A stretch of 64,000 bases of DNA from an uncultured Prevotellaceae bacterium (GCA_902768785.1 CACXMM010000008.1:22815-86814), one strand, 5' to 3'; numbered from the stretch's first letter, positions 36,710 through 45,336 are shown. Notes: generated by a model from the letters alone, not told the origin. Translations and numbers: made by a program.

Positions 36710-37744
36710 TTAGAATAGGCGACGGGAGATGCGCAGGTTCAGTACGGGGAACACCTTGAATGCCTTGACGGCTCTGACGTAGGAGCCCACATCACCGCGG
36801 ATGCCAGTCACTTCTTTGGCCAGATCCACACCGTCGTGGGTGATGATCTGGGGTGTACCTCCCCAGATCAGGAATCCGCATTCGAAGGCGAAGTTGTACA
36901 GCTTACCGGTCTTGGGAACCTCAGAACCATAGCCGAAACCTAAGTAGGGCTTGAAGCGGTTGACCAGGATCTTAGCCTCCATCATGGCTTTTTCGTTGGG
37001 ATAAGAATAATAAGGTGTACCGTCTTCGAAGTTTCCTAAATGGACACCCATGCGGCCATAACGGGAGAACCTGTCGATAATGGCACCATGCTGAGGGTCA
37101 TCAGGATCAAGCATGTAGAGTACCTCGATATTGTTCAAGGTGATATCGAAAAGGGGTTCGTTGTTAACAATCTTGTCGTGCATGTGGTTATACATGCCCA
37201 CGGCCACCAGACTGCGCATATCTTCATAAGAGTTGTAGGCCCTGACTATCTCTGAATTGCCGTAATAGAACCCACCGGTGAGGAACCATTTCTTGTTGGG
37301 GAAAGGGAAGACATCCACCAACAGCTTGGCATTATAATAGGTGGGACGACCATACATCTTCACGCTATGCTCCATCTTGTAGCTGGTGAGCTGTTCAAAC
37401 AAGTTGGACATCTTGTCAAACTTCGTCTCGATCTTGTTGCCGTTTTTATCTGTTTCGGGATCGTTCGGCAGTGCTACCTTGAAATGCATGGGCACCTTGA
37501 TGGAGGGCATGACGGAGAAACCGGCACGAACCTGCACCATCTCACTAAGAGGCATCGCAAGTTCTGCACCGATACCTGTGGTTCCCGCAGTGACAGCTAC
37601 GTCGAGATGCTTGAAACTGGACTGGTCTTCTGTACCGGTAGTATAGATTCCGGAGCCGTAATAGGTTCCAGCAGTGTTTTGCGCCTGAACGCAGACAATA
37701 TTGATAATAAATAGAACACTTACTATTAATTTAAATCTGAACAT
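36710..37744 (-). CDS. Hypothetical outer-membrane beta-barrel protein
   Basis: 344 residues with a signal peptide (MFRFKLIVSVLFIINIVCVQAQ). The pattern is alternating hydrophobic beta-strands with polar loops: LDVAVTAGTTGIGAELAMPLSEMVQVRAGFSVMP, then KPYLGFGYGSEVP and a C-terminal strand PVLNLRISRRLF ending in Phe, a barrel-assembly signal. I do not recognise a named family. Other Bacteroidales have similar orphan barrels of unknown function. Confidence 0.75.
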   Translation of the reverse strand: MFRFKLIVSVLFIINIVCVQAQNTAGTYYGSGIYTTGTEDQSSFKHLDVAVTAGTTGIGAELAMPLSEMVQVRAGFSVMPSIKVPMHFKVALPNDPETDKNGNKIETKFDKMSNLFEQLTSYKMEHSVKMYGRPTYYNAKLLVDVFPFPNKKWFLTGGFYYGNSEIVRAYNSYEDMRSLVAVGMYNHMHDKIVNNEPLFDITLNNIEVLYMLDPDDPQHGAIIDRFSRYGRMGVHLGNFEDGTPYYSYPNEKAMMEAKILVNRFKPYLGFGYGSEVPKTGKLYNFAFECGFLIWGGTPQIITHDGVDLAKEVTGIRGDVGSYVRAVKAFKVFPVLNLRISRRLF

Positions 37745-37866
37745 AATACGATCTTGTTTGTTGGTAAAATGCTATTTCCTTTGCTATGTGGGTGCAAAAT
37801 TAAAGGATTTTTCCCGAATACCCAAGTTTTTGTAAAAAAGATTGGGGAAGATGCCATTATATTTTG

Positions 37867-37874
37867 TAACTTTG
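37867..37874 (+). promoter_or_regulatory. -7 box TAACTTTG of the TraB/GumN gene
   Basis: A perfect consensus. It decides the start of the next gene, since an in-frame ATG at 37842 lies upstream of it. Confidence 0.7.
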
Positions 37875-37892
37875 CACTCACATTTCCTTAAC

Positions 37893-38828
37893 ATGATAAT
37901 GAATATGAAAAGAATTCTTCTTGCTCTCGTAATGACTGTAACCACGCTGAGCGCCTCTGCACAGCTGTTGTACAGGATTTCTGGTCATGGACTGAAGTCG
38001 CCCTCCTACATCGTGGGCACCTACCATTTAGCCAATGTGTCATTCGTCGATTCCATTCCCGGCATGCGAAAGGCTATGGCCGACTGTCAGCAGGTCTATG
38101 GTGAACTAGTGATGGACAATCTTCTTGGTCCTGATAGTGTGGCTATTATGGAAAAGGCCATGATGCTTCCTGATGGGATGACCCTGAACAATCTGCTCTC
38201 AGACGATGAGATGAGCCGACTGAATGCTTACTTGAAGGAGCTGATAGGTATGGACTTGACCAATCCGTTACTGGCACAGCAGATGTCAAAGTTGTCGCCG
38301 GCGGCTCTTAACACGGCCTTGTCGGTGCTATCATTCATGAAGAAAGGAGGAAATGTAGATGTGCAGAACGGCTTCGATGACTATTTCCAGAAGGAAGCAC
38401 TTGCTCAGGGTAAGGGCGTGGGAGGACTGGAGACCATGGCTTTCCAGGTGGAAACCCTTTTCAAGGGAACACCCTTGGAGCGCCAGAAGGAGTTGCTGAT
38501 GTGCCTGGTAGATAATGCTGCCTTTATGGACGAGATGGACGACCGTATTATCAGTGCCTTCTACTCCCAGAATCTTGATGCCATCCAAGAGGCCATGGAC
38601 CTCAAGTTGCACAACAACTGTGACTCCAGTCCTGAGGAAGAAGATAAACTCATTTACAACCGTAATGCCAACTGGCTGAAGATGATGCCTGGCCTTATGT
38701 CACAGAAGTCCACCTTGTTTGCCGTCGGTGCCGGTCATCTGCCTGGAGAAAAGGGGGTGCTTAACCTTTTGCGTCAGGCTGGCTACACCGTAGAAGGAGT
38801 GACGGCAACGGCCGTGGGACAACCGTAG
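37893..38828 (+). CDS. TraB/GumN-family protein
   Basis: About 311 residues, exported, with signal peptide MNMKRILLALVMTVTTLSASAQ. The family motifs are present: SPSYIVGTYHLA near the mature start (the GxxH motif of TIKI-type metalloproteases), GELVMDN, and the C-terminal LFAVGAGHLPGEKGVLNLLRQAGY with the second GxxH. These fit a membrane-associated or periplasmic metalloprotease fold, but biochemical function in bacteria is not settled. The exact start among ATGs at 37893, 37899 and 37905 is uncertain. Confidence 0.88.
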   Translation: MIMNMKRILLALVMTVTTLSASAQLLYRISGHGLKSPSYIVGTYHLANVSFVDSIPGMRKAMADCQQVYGELVMDNLLGPDSVAIMEKAMMLPDGMTLNNLLSDDEMSRLNAYLKELIGMDLTNPLLAQQMSKLSPAALNTALSVLSFMKKGGNVDVQNGFDDYFQKEALAQGKGVGGLETMAFQVETLFKGTPLERQKELLMCLVDNAAFMDEMDDRIISAFYSQNLDAIQEAMDLKLHNNCDSSPEEEDKLIYNRNANWLKMMPGLMSQKSTLFAVGAGHLPGEKGVLNLLRQAGYTVEGVTATAVGQP

Positions 38829-38868
38829 TTTTTTCGTGACTGAGTGCAGGATTTTGAAATAATAGTTG

Positions 38869-38876
38869 TACTTTTG
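38869..38876 (+). promoter_or_regulatory. -7 box TACTTTTG of the rRNA methyltransferase/thyA group
   Basis: A TAnnTTTG match, 21 bases before the methyltransferase start. Confidence 0.6.
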
Positions 38877-38896
38877 CACCATCAAGCATAGGCGGA

Positions 38897-40297
38897 ATGG
38901 AGTTACCTGGGGATTTCATACGATACATGGAAGGATTCATGGGGGAGTCCCTGTGGAAGGAATTGCGTGAGGGACTGATGGAAGAACCTCCTGCCAGTAT
39001 TCGTATGAATCCGTTTAAGGCGCAAGACATGACAGTCAATGAGGGCGCCCCTGTACCCTGGTGTCAGGGAGGATGGTATCTGCCCACACGACCTGTGTTC
39101 ACCTCCGACCCGCTCTTTCATGCTGGTGCCTATTATGTACAGGAAGCTTCTTCGATGTTCCTGGATACTGTTCTACGCGAATATGTCAAGGAGCCGGTAA
39201 CGATGCTCGACTTATGTGCAGCACCTGGCGGGAAGTCAACGGTAGCCAGAGCTGCCCTTCCCACAGGGAGTTTGTTGGTAAGCAACGAACCGATCCGTAA
39301 AAGGGCACAGATCCTGGTTGAGAACCTTCAGAAATTCGGGCATCCCGATATCATCGTAACCAATAACTATCCTCGCGACTATGCCGCTTCCGCTCTTTCG
39401 TTCGATGTGATTCTGGCGGATGTCCCGTGTTCTGGTGAAGGCATGTTCCGAAAAGATGCGGAGGCAATAGGTGAATGGAGCTGGCATCATGTGGAACAGT
39501 GCTGGCGTCTGCAGCGTGAGATTGTCACAGAGGCATGGGAGTGTCTGCGTCCAGGCGGGTTACTCATTTACTCCACCTGTACCTTCAATGCCTTGGAGGA
39601 CGAGGAGAATGTGCGGTTCATTCAGGAAGAGCTGGGTGCGGAAGTCTTACCAGTAACTGTTGATCCTTTATGGAACATCACAGGATCGCTAGTAAAAGAT
39701 TTCGCAGGACCCATTTACCGGTTCCTCCCAGGTCATTCGAAAGGAGAGGGCCTGTTCATGGCATTGCTGCGGAAAAAGGGAACGGATCGTGCAGGTACCA
39801 TGAAAAAGACCAAAGAAGAAGGGAAAAGACAGAAGGGACTGCCGGAGGAATCAGCAAGAGGATGGCTGATGCATGGTGACCGTTATGACTTCCTTCAGCA
39901 TGAGGGGAAACTCATGGCTATACCCAAGATGTGGAAAGATCTCTACAGTCGTGTCATGAAGTCCTTGCAGGTTATGCATGCCGGTATCACCATCGGTGAG
40001 ATCAAGGGGAAAGACTTGGTTCCCAGTCAGTCGTTGGCATTGTCTGTGGAGCGTCATCCCGAGGCATTCCCTACTGTGGAGCTGACTGTTGAAGAAGCGA
40101 TAAGCTACCTGCGGCGTGAACCGTTACCGGGGATGTCCGACCAGCCTCGCGGCTATGTTGTGGTAACCTGCATGGGACTTGCATTGGGCTTCTTGAAGAA
40201 CCTCGGCACTCGTACGAACAACCTCTATCCGCAGGAATGGAGAATCAAAAGCTCGTATATCGATACTCCCTGTCTGAATATTCATCGAACCATATAA
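38897..40297 (+). CDS. rsmF: 16S rRNA (cytosine-C5)-methyltransferase, RsmF/YebU-like
   Basis: A 466-residue SAM-dependent enzyme of the NOL1/NOP2/Sun family. SAM binding is at DLCAAPGGKST (about 103-113). The two catalytic cysteines are in DVPCSGEGMF (about 176-185) and STCTFN. The N-terminus (PASIRMNPFK) is the family's RNA-contact motif. A C-terminal PUA-like/FAU region (from about 310, including the conserved GYVVVTCMGLALGFLK) distinguishes RsmF from RsmB. The substrate position is inferred from family only. thyA follows nine bases later. Confidence 0.9.
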   Translation: MELPGDFIRYMEGFMGESLWKELREGLMEEPPASIRMNPFKAQDMTVNEGAPVPWCQGGWYLPTRPVFTSDPLFHAGAYYVQEASSMFLDTVLREYVKEPVTMLDLCAAPGGKSTVARAALPTGSLLVSNEPIRKRAQILVENLQKFGHPDIIVTNNYPRDYAASALSFDVILADVPCSGEGMFRKDAEAIGEWSWHHVEQCWRLQREIVTEAWECLRPGGLLIYSTCTFNALEDEENVRFIQEELGAEVLPVTVDPLWNITGSLVKDFAGPIYRFLPGHSKGEGLFMALLRKKGTDRAGTMKKTKEEGKRQKGLPEESARGWLMHGDRYDFLQHEGKLMAIPKMWKDLYSRVMKSLQVMHAGITIGEIKGKDLVPSQSLALSVERHPEAFPTVELTVEEAISYLRREPLPGMSDQPRGYVVVTCMGLALGFLKNLGTRTNNLYPQEWRIKSSYIDTPCLNIHRTI

Positions 40298-40306
40298 TCA
40301 AGCGAT

Positions 40307-41101
40307 ATGAAACAATACTTAGACCTCCTCAACCGTATCCTCACAGAAGGAACACAGAAAGGCGACCGTACAGGAACAGGAACGGTGAGCATTTTTGGTA
40401 ACCAGATGCGATTCAATCTGGAAGACGGCTTTCCGCTGCTCACCACCAAGAAGCTCCACTTGAAATCCATCATCTATGAGCTGTTGTGGTTCCTGAAAGG
40501 TGACACCAACGTGCATTATCTTCAGGAGCACGGCGTGAGAATATGGAATGAATGGGCAGATGAGAATGGGGAACTCGGACCAGTATATGGTCATCAGTGG
40601 CGCTCATGGCCTGACTACGACGGTGGTACGATCGATCAGATACAATATGTACTTGATCAGATCCGAAACAATCCAGACTCCCGTCGTATGATTGTCAGTG
40701 CGTGGAATGTGGCGGAGGTGAATAAGATGGCCCTCCCTCCCTGTCATACGATGTTCCAGTTCTATGTGGCCGATGGCAGATTGAGTCTGCAGCTCTACCA
40801 GCGTAGTGCCGACACCTTTTTAGGCGTACCGTTCAATATCGCTTCGTATGCACTCTTGCTCTTGATGATGGCACAAGTTACAGGTCTTAAGCCTGGTGAC
40901 TTCATTCATACTACCGGTGATACTCACCTTTATCTGAACCATCTGGAGCAGGCACGGTTACAGCTTACGAGAACGCCGCGGTCTCTGCCGACGATGCGGC
41001 TCAATCCCGATGTGAAGAGTCTTTTTGATTTCCAGTATGAAGATTTCCAGTTGGAGAACTACGATCCGTGGCCCCATATCAAGGCAGAGGTGAGTGTGTA
41101 G
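40307..41101 (+). CDS. thyA: Thymidylate synthase
   Basis: A 264-residue cytoplasmic enzyme converting dUMP and methylene-THF to dTMP and DHF. The catalytic cysteine is C146 in [44 protein letters not shown] and GDTHLYLNH are the dUMP and folate sites. Length is exactly that of the E. coli enzyme. It is followed by folA, which regenerates THF from the DHF made here; the pair is a classic operon. Confidence 0.98.
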   Translation: MKQYLDLLNRILTEGTQKGDRTGTGTVSIFGNQMRFNLEDGFPLLTTKKLHLKSIIYELLWFLKGDTNVHYLQEHGVRIWNEWADENGELGPVYGHQWRSWPDYDGGTIDQIQYVLDQIRNNPDSRRMIVSAWNVAEVNKMALPPCHTMFQFYVADGRLSLQLYQRSADTFLGVPFNIASYALLLLMMAQVTGLKPGDFIHTTGDTHLYLNHLEQARLQLTRTPRSLPTMRLNPDVKSLFDFQYEDFQLENYDPWPHIKAEVSV

Positions 41102-41110
41102 GGAGTTGAC

Positions 41111-41152
41111 AGTTAAAGTTCAATGTTCAAAGTTCAAAGTTCAATGTTCAAA
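41111..41152. repeat. Six heptamer repeats between thyA and folA
   Basis: Units of the type GTTCAAA or GTTCAAT (first one AGTTAAA) fill almost the entire 55-base gap, ending four bases before the folA start. They are open in the folA frame, which makes a false upstream extension of that gene look possible. Confidence 0.88.
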
Positions 41153-41156
41153 GAAT

Positions 41157-41645
41157 ATGTCGGTTAGTTTGATTGCAGCCGTGGCCAGGAACAGGGCCAT
41201 TGGCTATCAGAATAAGTTGCTTTATTGGTTGCCCAATGACTTGAAACGATTCAAGGCATTAACGACAGGACATACCATCATCATGGGCAGGCGAACCTTC
41301 GAGAGTCTGCCCAAAGGGGCTTTGCCCAATAGAAGGAATGTGGTGCTGAGTCGTTCTGCCCGTGAGTTCCCCGGATGCGAATGCTACCCCTCATTGCAAG
41401 AGGCTTTGCGCCATTGCGCAGCTGATGAGGATGTCTATATCATCGGGGGCGCCAGTTTATACAAACAGGCGATCAGCATTGCCGACCGCCTGTGTCTTAC
41501 TGAGATTGATGATGTCCCTGCTGAGGCTGATGCTTTCTTTCCACCCTACGATGACTGGCAGGAGGTGGAGCGGGAGGAGCATGCCACCGACGAGAAACAT
41601 CTGTTTGCCTACGCCTTCGTGGATTATGTAAGGAAGGAGGATTAG
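41157..41645 (+). CDS. folA: Dihydrofolate reductase
   Basis: A 162-residue enzyme that reduces dihydrofolate with NADPH. MSVSLIAAVARNRAIGYQNKLLYWLPNDLKRFK is the canonical N-terminus with the catalytic acidic residue in WLPNDLKRF. GHTIIMGRRTFESLP binds NADPH and EDVYIIGGASLY is the second nucleotide motif. The start at 41157 is chosen because upstream in-frame codons are only heptamer repeat. The stop overlaps the stop of the convergent Lrp gene. Confidence 0.97.
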   Translation: MSVSLIAAVARNRAIGYQNKLLYWLPNDLKRFKALTTGHTIIMGRRTFESLPKGALPNRRNVVLSRSAREFPGCECYPSLQEALRHCAADEDVYIIGGASLYKQAISIADRLCLTEIDDVPAEADAFFPPYDDWQEVEREEHATDEKHLFAYAFVDYVRKED

Positions 41646-41652
41646 TCCTCCT
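41635..41652. terminator. Inverted repeat covering the overlapping stops of folA and the Lrp gene
   Basis: AGGAGGA (41635-41641), loop TTAG, TCCTCCT (41646-41652). The loop contains the folA stop TAG and the complement of the Lrp stop TAA, which overlap by two bases. It is a possible bidirectional terminator, without a T-run on the plus side. Confidence 0.5.
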
Positions 41653-42124
41653 CTTCTTCTGGAATGCTCTCCACGGGCAGCTGACGTCCGAAGGCAGAAC
41701 CGAAAGAGATGATGGTCTCGCTGCGGGAGAGTCCTAACGGCTGCAGCTTGTCGTGGATGATGTTCAGCAGGTGATGGTTGTTCATGGCGTAGATCTTGAT
41801 AAACATATCATAGTCGCCCGTGGTGTAGTGGCATTCCACCACCTCGGGTATTTCCTTCATAGCTTCGACTACCACGTCGAACTTCTCCGGGTCTTTGAGA
41901 TTCAATCCGATATAAGCGCAGGTCTCATATCCGATTTTTTCAGGGTCGATGATAAACTGTGATCCTTTCAGTACCCCCATGCTGGTGAGTTTCTGGATAC
42001 GCTGGTGAATTGCTGCTCCGCTGACATTGCAGGCGCGGGCTACTTCAAGAAATGGGACACGTGCATCCTTCGCAATCATGCGCAGGATCTTTTTGTCCAA
42101 AGAGTCTAAATTATGATGTGCCAT
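41642..42124 (-). CDS. Lrp/AsnC-family transcriptional regulator
   Basis: 160 residues. An N-terminal winged helix-turn-helix (LDKKILRMIAKDARVPFLEVARACNVSGAAIHQRIQKL) is followed by the RAM effector-binding domain (TCAYIGLNL... VVECHYTTGDYDMFIKIYA). Such proteins bind amino acids and regulate metabolic genes. The start at 42124 (MAHHNLDSLDKK) fits the family and follows a -7 box; an ATG at 42148 lies at the promoter. The acidic tail PEEEED is unusual but is encoded across the shared stop region. Confidence 0.95.
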   Translation of the reverse strand: MAHHNLDSLDKKILRMIAKDARVPFLEVARACNVSGAAIHQRIQKLTSMGVLKGSQFIIDPEKIGYETCAYIGLNLKDPEKFDVVVEAMKEIPEVVECHYTTGDYDMFIKIYAMNNHHLLNIIHDKLQPLGLSRSETIISFGSAFGRQLPVESIPEEEED

Positions 42125-42145
42125 TTTTACAGAATTGTTTGACTG

Positions 42146-42153
42146 CAAAGATA
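42146..42153 (-). promoter_or_regulatory. -7 box TATCTTTG of the Lrp gene
   Basis: A perfect consensus, about 22 bases before the chosen start. It predicts transcription from about 42139 and so excludes the upstream ATG. Confidence 0.7.
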
Positions 42154-42195
42154 TACTTTTTTTTTGAGAGTTCCAACAATTTCGTATAAAAAAAG

Positions 42196-42220
42196 CCCAA
42201 ATAGATAGGAATTAATTGGG
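42196..42220 (-). terminator. Probable terminator of the exb operon
   Basis: A short stem CCCAA/TTGGG with a 15-base loop. On the minus strand it is followed by C and a run of seven T (42194-42188). It lies 52 bases beyond the last exbD stop. Confidence 0.5.
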
Positions 42221-42271
42221 AATTGTGCCAATATGTTATCAAGCGGAAGAAGAAATGCAACGTATCGTCTC

Positions 42272-42718
42272 TTACCGTTTCTCTGCAGAATAGTTTATCC
42301 GGTAGGCTTTGGCCTGGCGCAGTGCTTGTTTCACATCCGTAATCGTACCCATGTCGGTGTTACGGTCGGCCTTCAGACTCACGGTCATGGCCTGCGCATC
42401 CTCTGCCGACATCCTCCCACGTTCCTTGACAATATAGGCGGGGATGCTTCCGGCATCGGCGAACTTGTCGTTTAGCTGGATGCGCACCACCGAATCGTTC
42501 GTTCCGACGGGCTTTCCTATATATATATAAGTGACGGCCGACTTCTTGGTGAGTCGTGTCAGCTCGGTACCTTGGGGCATCTGGTACTGTACCTTCACGG
42601 GTGTGCTCCGCATGTGGGTGACAATCATGAAGAAGAACAGCACGGTGAAGATCAGGTCGGGCATGGATGACATGTTCAATCCCGGAATCTCATGCTCGCG
42701 ATGACGGAACATGCTCAT
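42272..42718 (-). CDS. exbD: ExbD/TolR-family biopolymer transport protein (second copy)
   Basis: 148 residues. A short cytoplasmic start (MSMFRHREHEIPGLNMSSMPD) precedes a single membrane helix (LIFTVLFFFMIVTHM, about 22-36), then a periplasmic domain. The conserved membrane-edge aspartate needed for proton flow is D21 in MPDLIF. It starts within the stop of the preceding exbD gene (four-base overlap). Two non-identical ExbD proteins next to one ExbB is a common Bacteroidetes pattern. Confidence 0.92.
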   Translation of the reverse strand: MSMFRHREHEIPGLNMSSMPDLIFTVLFFFMIVTHMRSTPVKVQYQMPQGTELTRLTKKSAVTYIYIGKPVGTNDSVVRIQLNDKFADAGSIPAYIVKERGRMSAEDAQAMTVSLKADRNTDMGTITDVKQALRQAKAYRINYSAEKR

Positions 42719-43239
42719 TCGGCACCTCCTTTCAGATAGGTCTCGGCAATGCGTTGGGGGTAGTAGGCACGGAGAGAGTCACGTTGCTCCTCCGTACATT
42801 GTGCCAACGACAGATGATAGATCTGCTGTGCCCGCTGTTCCCTGAGGGTGTTGTATGCCGCCACGATTTCGTTCTGCATGTTAAAGTAGGTATCGTAGGT
42901 AGCCTCGCGTGCCACTTCCACGGAGACGACATGCTGCTGGCGGTCAGGACAGTGTTCCACGAAATCCATCACCTGCTGTCTTACCTGCTGCAGGGTGACG
43001 ACACGGTCGTTGATACTCAACTGGTTGTCTGCTGATATGGACAGTCTGATCATGTCGTTCTTGTTCATGTCAATCACCTGCTCCTCCTTGTCATCTTCGA
43101 GGGGTGGCAATTGCCTTGACAGTCCTTTGTCAATATCCATCGATGTGGTGACCAGGAAGAAAATCAACAGCATAAACGAGATGTCTGCCGTGGATGTGGT
43201 ATTGAGGGTGGGTACCCTATGCTTTCTCCGTTTGAACAT
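42715..43239 (-). CDS. exbD: ExbD/TolR-family biopolymer transport protein (first copy)
   Basis: 174 residues. N-terminus KHRVPTLNTTSTADISFMLLIFFLVTT carries the essential Asp at the start of its single membrane helix. The periplasmic part is longer than in the second copy, with a C-terminal helix (SLAQCTEEQRDSLRAYYPQRIAETYLKGG). With ExbB and TonB it powers outer-membrane transporters. It overlaps both neighbouring genes. Confidence 0.92.
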   Translation of the reverse strand: MFKRRKHRVPTLNTTSTADISFMLLIFFLVTTSMDIDKGLSRQLPPLEDDKEEQVIDMNKNDMIRLSISADNQLSINDRVVTLQQVRQQVMDFVEHCPDRQQHVVSVEVAREATYDTYFNMQNEIVAAYNTLREQRAQQIYHLSLAQCTEEQRDSLRAYYPQRIAETYLKGGAE

Positions 43240-43615
43240 TCCTCTTCTTTTCTGTTCCGCTCTTCCTGCTCAGTCCCGACATACCGTAGATGACAGCCCC
43301 TGCGGCAATGAGGATCAGGATGAGTGATGTGTAGATAAACATATCTGCCGCCTTCAGCCAGAAGGTACTGGTGTATCGCTCGCCGTTCAAGGCTAAAGGT
43401 TGGGAGGATCCCAGTAAGAAGGTGAGCGCCAGACAGACAATGAGCAGTGCCAGGGTGGCATAGCCGATCTTCGTCACGGGGATGTTGTTCACCACATCCT
43501 GTGACTTGTCGCGAAGGCGGAATGAGCGCAGTGCCGACCCTGCCATGAAGACCAGAGCGATAAGCAGCACCACGTACACCAATACCAGTTCGATGTCAAT
43601 CAGCCAGTCGTTCAT
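43217..43615 (-). CDS. Small three-helix membrane protein in the exb operon
   Basis: 132 residues with three predicted membrane helices: about 9-28 (ELVLVYVVLLIALVFMAG), 50-68 (GYATLALLIVCLALTFLLG) and 92-110 (MFIYTSLILILIAAGAVIY). A basic C-terminus (SRKSGTEKKRNVQTEKA) overlaps the next gene by 23 bases. It is locked between exbB and exbD by overlapping starts and stops. So it is probably a subunit or assembly factor of the Bacteroidetes proton-channel complex, but I do not recognise a characterised family. Confidence 0.8.
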   Translation of the reverse strand: MNDWLIDIELVLVYVVLLIALVFMAGSALRSFRLRDKSQDVVNNIPVTKIGYATLALLIVCLALTFLLGSSQPLALNGERYTSTFWLKAADMFIYTSLILILIAAGAVIYGMSGLSRKSGTEKKRNVQTEKA

Positions 43616-44499
43616 GAGCGTGTCATTTTGTATTTCATGATGGTGTCGAGCAGGGAGATGGCACTTTCCTCCATCTGACTGGTCAGGTGTTCAATCTTCG
43701 AAAGGATATAGTTGTAGAACACTTGCAGGATCAGGGCCACGATGATACCGAAGATGGTGGTGATCAGGGCCACTTTCATACCTGCTGCCACAATGGTGGG
43801 GTTGATGTCTCCTACTTCTTGAATCCTGTCGAATGCCAGTACCATGCCGATCACGGTACCTAAGAATCCCAACGATGGTGCCATGGCGATGAACAGGGTG
43901 ATCCATGAGCAGCCTTTCTCCAAATTGGCACTTTGTACGGAGCCGTAGCTGACAATGGAACGCTCGATGTCTTCCATCGACTCGTTGATGCGCATCAGAC
44001 CCTGGTAGCAGATAGACGCCACAGGACCGCGGGTGTCACGACAGATATCCTTGGCTTCCTCCACTTTCCCGCTCATGATCTTTTCTTCCAGGTCGGCCAT
44101 CAGCTTCTTCGCATTGATCTCACTCAGACTCAGGTAGATAATACGTTCGATACAGAAGGCAAGACCTAACACCAGTACTAGGGCCACCAGCGACATGAAG
44201 CCGGCATTTCCGTCGATGAAGGTCTTTTTGAGACGCTTGTGAAAACCGCCACCTTCATCGTCCATCAGATCCTCATCCAGTGCCACGGCGGTGTCAACGG
44301 CCATGGAGTCGAGCTGGGCGGAGTCGGCCACAGCTGTCACGGAGTCCTTGGATACATTGGTGTCCTGCGCCTTGATAGCGGTTGAGAAACAAATAAGGAG
44401 GAATGTAATCAGTGCAACCTTTGCCATGACAAGCAAACTGCTGACATTCGTGGTTCTGGGGAAATGGCCTGAACGATGAGGCCTAGCCAAGTGTTTCAT
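43612..44499 (-). CDS. exbB: MotA/TolQ/ExbB proton channel protein
   Basis: 295 residues from the ATG at 44499. An N-terminal membrane/signal segment (VALITFLLICFSTAIKAQ, about 26-44) is followed by a periplasmic acidic stretch, then the three TolQ helices: about 100-118, 195-225 (LFIAMAPSLGFLGTVIGMVLAF, the proton-path motif) and 240-265 (MKVALITTIFGIIVALILQVFYNYI). ALITTIFGIIVALI is the ExbB hallmark. The extra N-terminal segment is usual in Bacteroidetes members. A further in-frame ATG at 44766 is rejected since a TATCTTTG box lies between it and 44499. Confidence 0.93.
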   Translation of the reverse strand: MKHLARPHRSGHFPRTTNVSSLLVMAKVALITFLLICFSTAIKAQDTNVSKDSVTAVADSAQLDSMAVDTAVALDEDLMDDEGGGFHKRLKKTFIDGNAGFMSLVALVLVLGLAFCIERIIYLSLSEINAKKLMADLEEKIMSGKVEEAKDICRDTRGPVASICYQGLMRINESMEDIERSIVSYGSVQSANLEKGCSWITLFIAMAPSLGFLGTVIGMVLAFDRIQEVGDINPTIVAAGMKVALITTIFGIIVALILQVFYNYILSKIEHLTSQMEESAISLLDTIMKYKMTRS

Positions 44500-44521
44500 G
44501 TCTAACAAATCTTTTAGGTTG

Positions 44522-44529
44522 CAAAGATA
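44522..44529 (-). promoter_or_regulatory. -7 box TATCTTTG of the exb operon
   Basis: A perfect consensus on the minus strand, 23 bases before the exbB start. It fixes that start. Palindrome element copy B begins about 175 bases further upstream. Confidence 0.75.
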
Positions 44530-44703
44530 GACATTTGTTTCGAAACTACCAAGTATTTCCAAGAAAACCTTTTGTTTGCTATTCTCGAGAATGGGCATTT
44601 CTTCGCTTGGCGTGACCGTGATAATCGTCGCATGCGAAAATGATTCTTGCTGTTCAATTTTCTTTCTCTTATTCTTCGATAAAGGTGTCTGTTTTTCTGA
44701 TGT

Positions 44704-45290
44704 TTTGTCTGAATAATTGATGGAAAATTTCGTTTCCAAAAGATGCCCTAAATAATTGGGAAGCAAGTAAAGGTTACTTTGAATGGAAGTAAAGTTTACT
44801 TTGATTGTAAGTAAAGGCTACTTTTGATGCAAGTAAAGGCTACTTTGAGTCGTTCCTGACGTTCCTTATAGTCATTCCGCCGTCAACTACGGGTCATTCC
44901 GCCGTCACTTTACCCCCTATAGATGACTTCGGAACGGGTTGTAGATGCCATCGGAACGGGTGATAACGCTGTTCGGAACAATCCTTAGATGAGTATTCTT
45001 CGTCCAAAAACGTTGTTTTTACATCACAAAAACAATGTTTTTATCACCTGAAAACGATGTTTTTACCACCTAAATACTATGGTTTTGGGCACTAAAACCT
45101 ATGTTTTTACCCCCAAAATACGCCGTTTTTGTGAGCTTAAAAATGTCTTATTTTACTAAGATCTTCATTATCAGTACTTTACGTAATTGCGATTTTTGAC
45201 CGTTTTTTCGACCAAAAGGTCAGTTGTTCGCCCAAATGCCCAAGAATTGAGTCAAATGGAGTTAAATTGTAAGGACTATTCAAAGAAAAG
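44704..45290. repeat. Compound 22-bp-phased palindrome element, copy B
   Basis: Same orientation and module order as copy A. Module 1: four 15-bp palindromes at 44765, 44787, 44809 and 44831. Module 2: forward units at 44849, 44871 and 44893, inverted units at 44915, 44937, 44959 and a partial one at 44981. Module 3: AAAAACNNNGTTTTT-type units at 45006, 45028, 45050, 45072, 45094 and 45116. The right end (about 45201-45246) is nearly identical to copy A. The unique stretch between modules 2 and 3 of copy A is missing here. No reading frame is supported. The rest of the gap from 44530 is plain AT-rich sequence. Confidence 0.9.
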
Positions 45291-45336
45291 GTATGGCCTT
45301 GTTGACTGTCACTTTCTATGACATAATCTGTTACTA

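Noticed and set aside
41094-41156. N-terminal extension of folA beginning at 41094
   Set aside because: The extra 21 residues overlap the thyA end and translate the heptamer array; the family start MSVSLIAAVARN is at 41157.
44765-45137. 22-bp units as plasmid-type iterons of a replication origin
   Set aside because: No replication initiator gene, DnaA boxes or partition genes lie nearby, and two copies sit 38 kb apart among chromosomal housekeeping genes. A binding-array role is still possible, but an origin is not supported.
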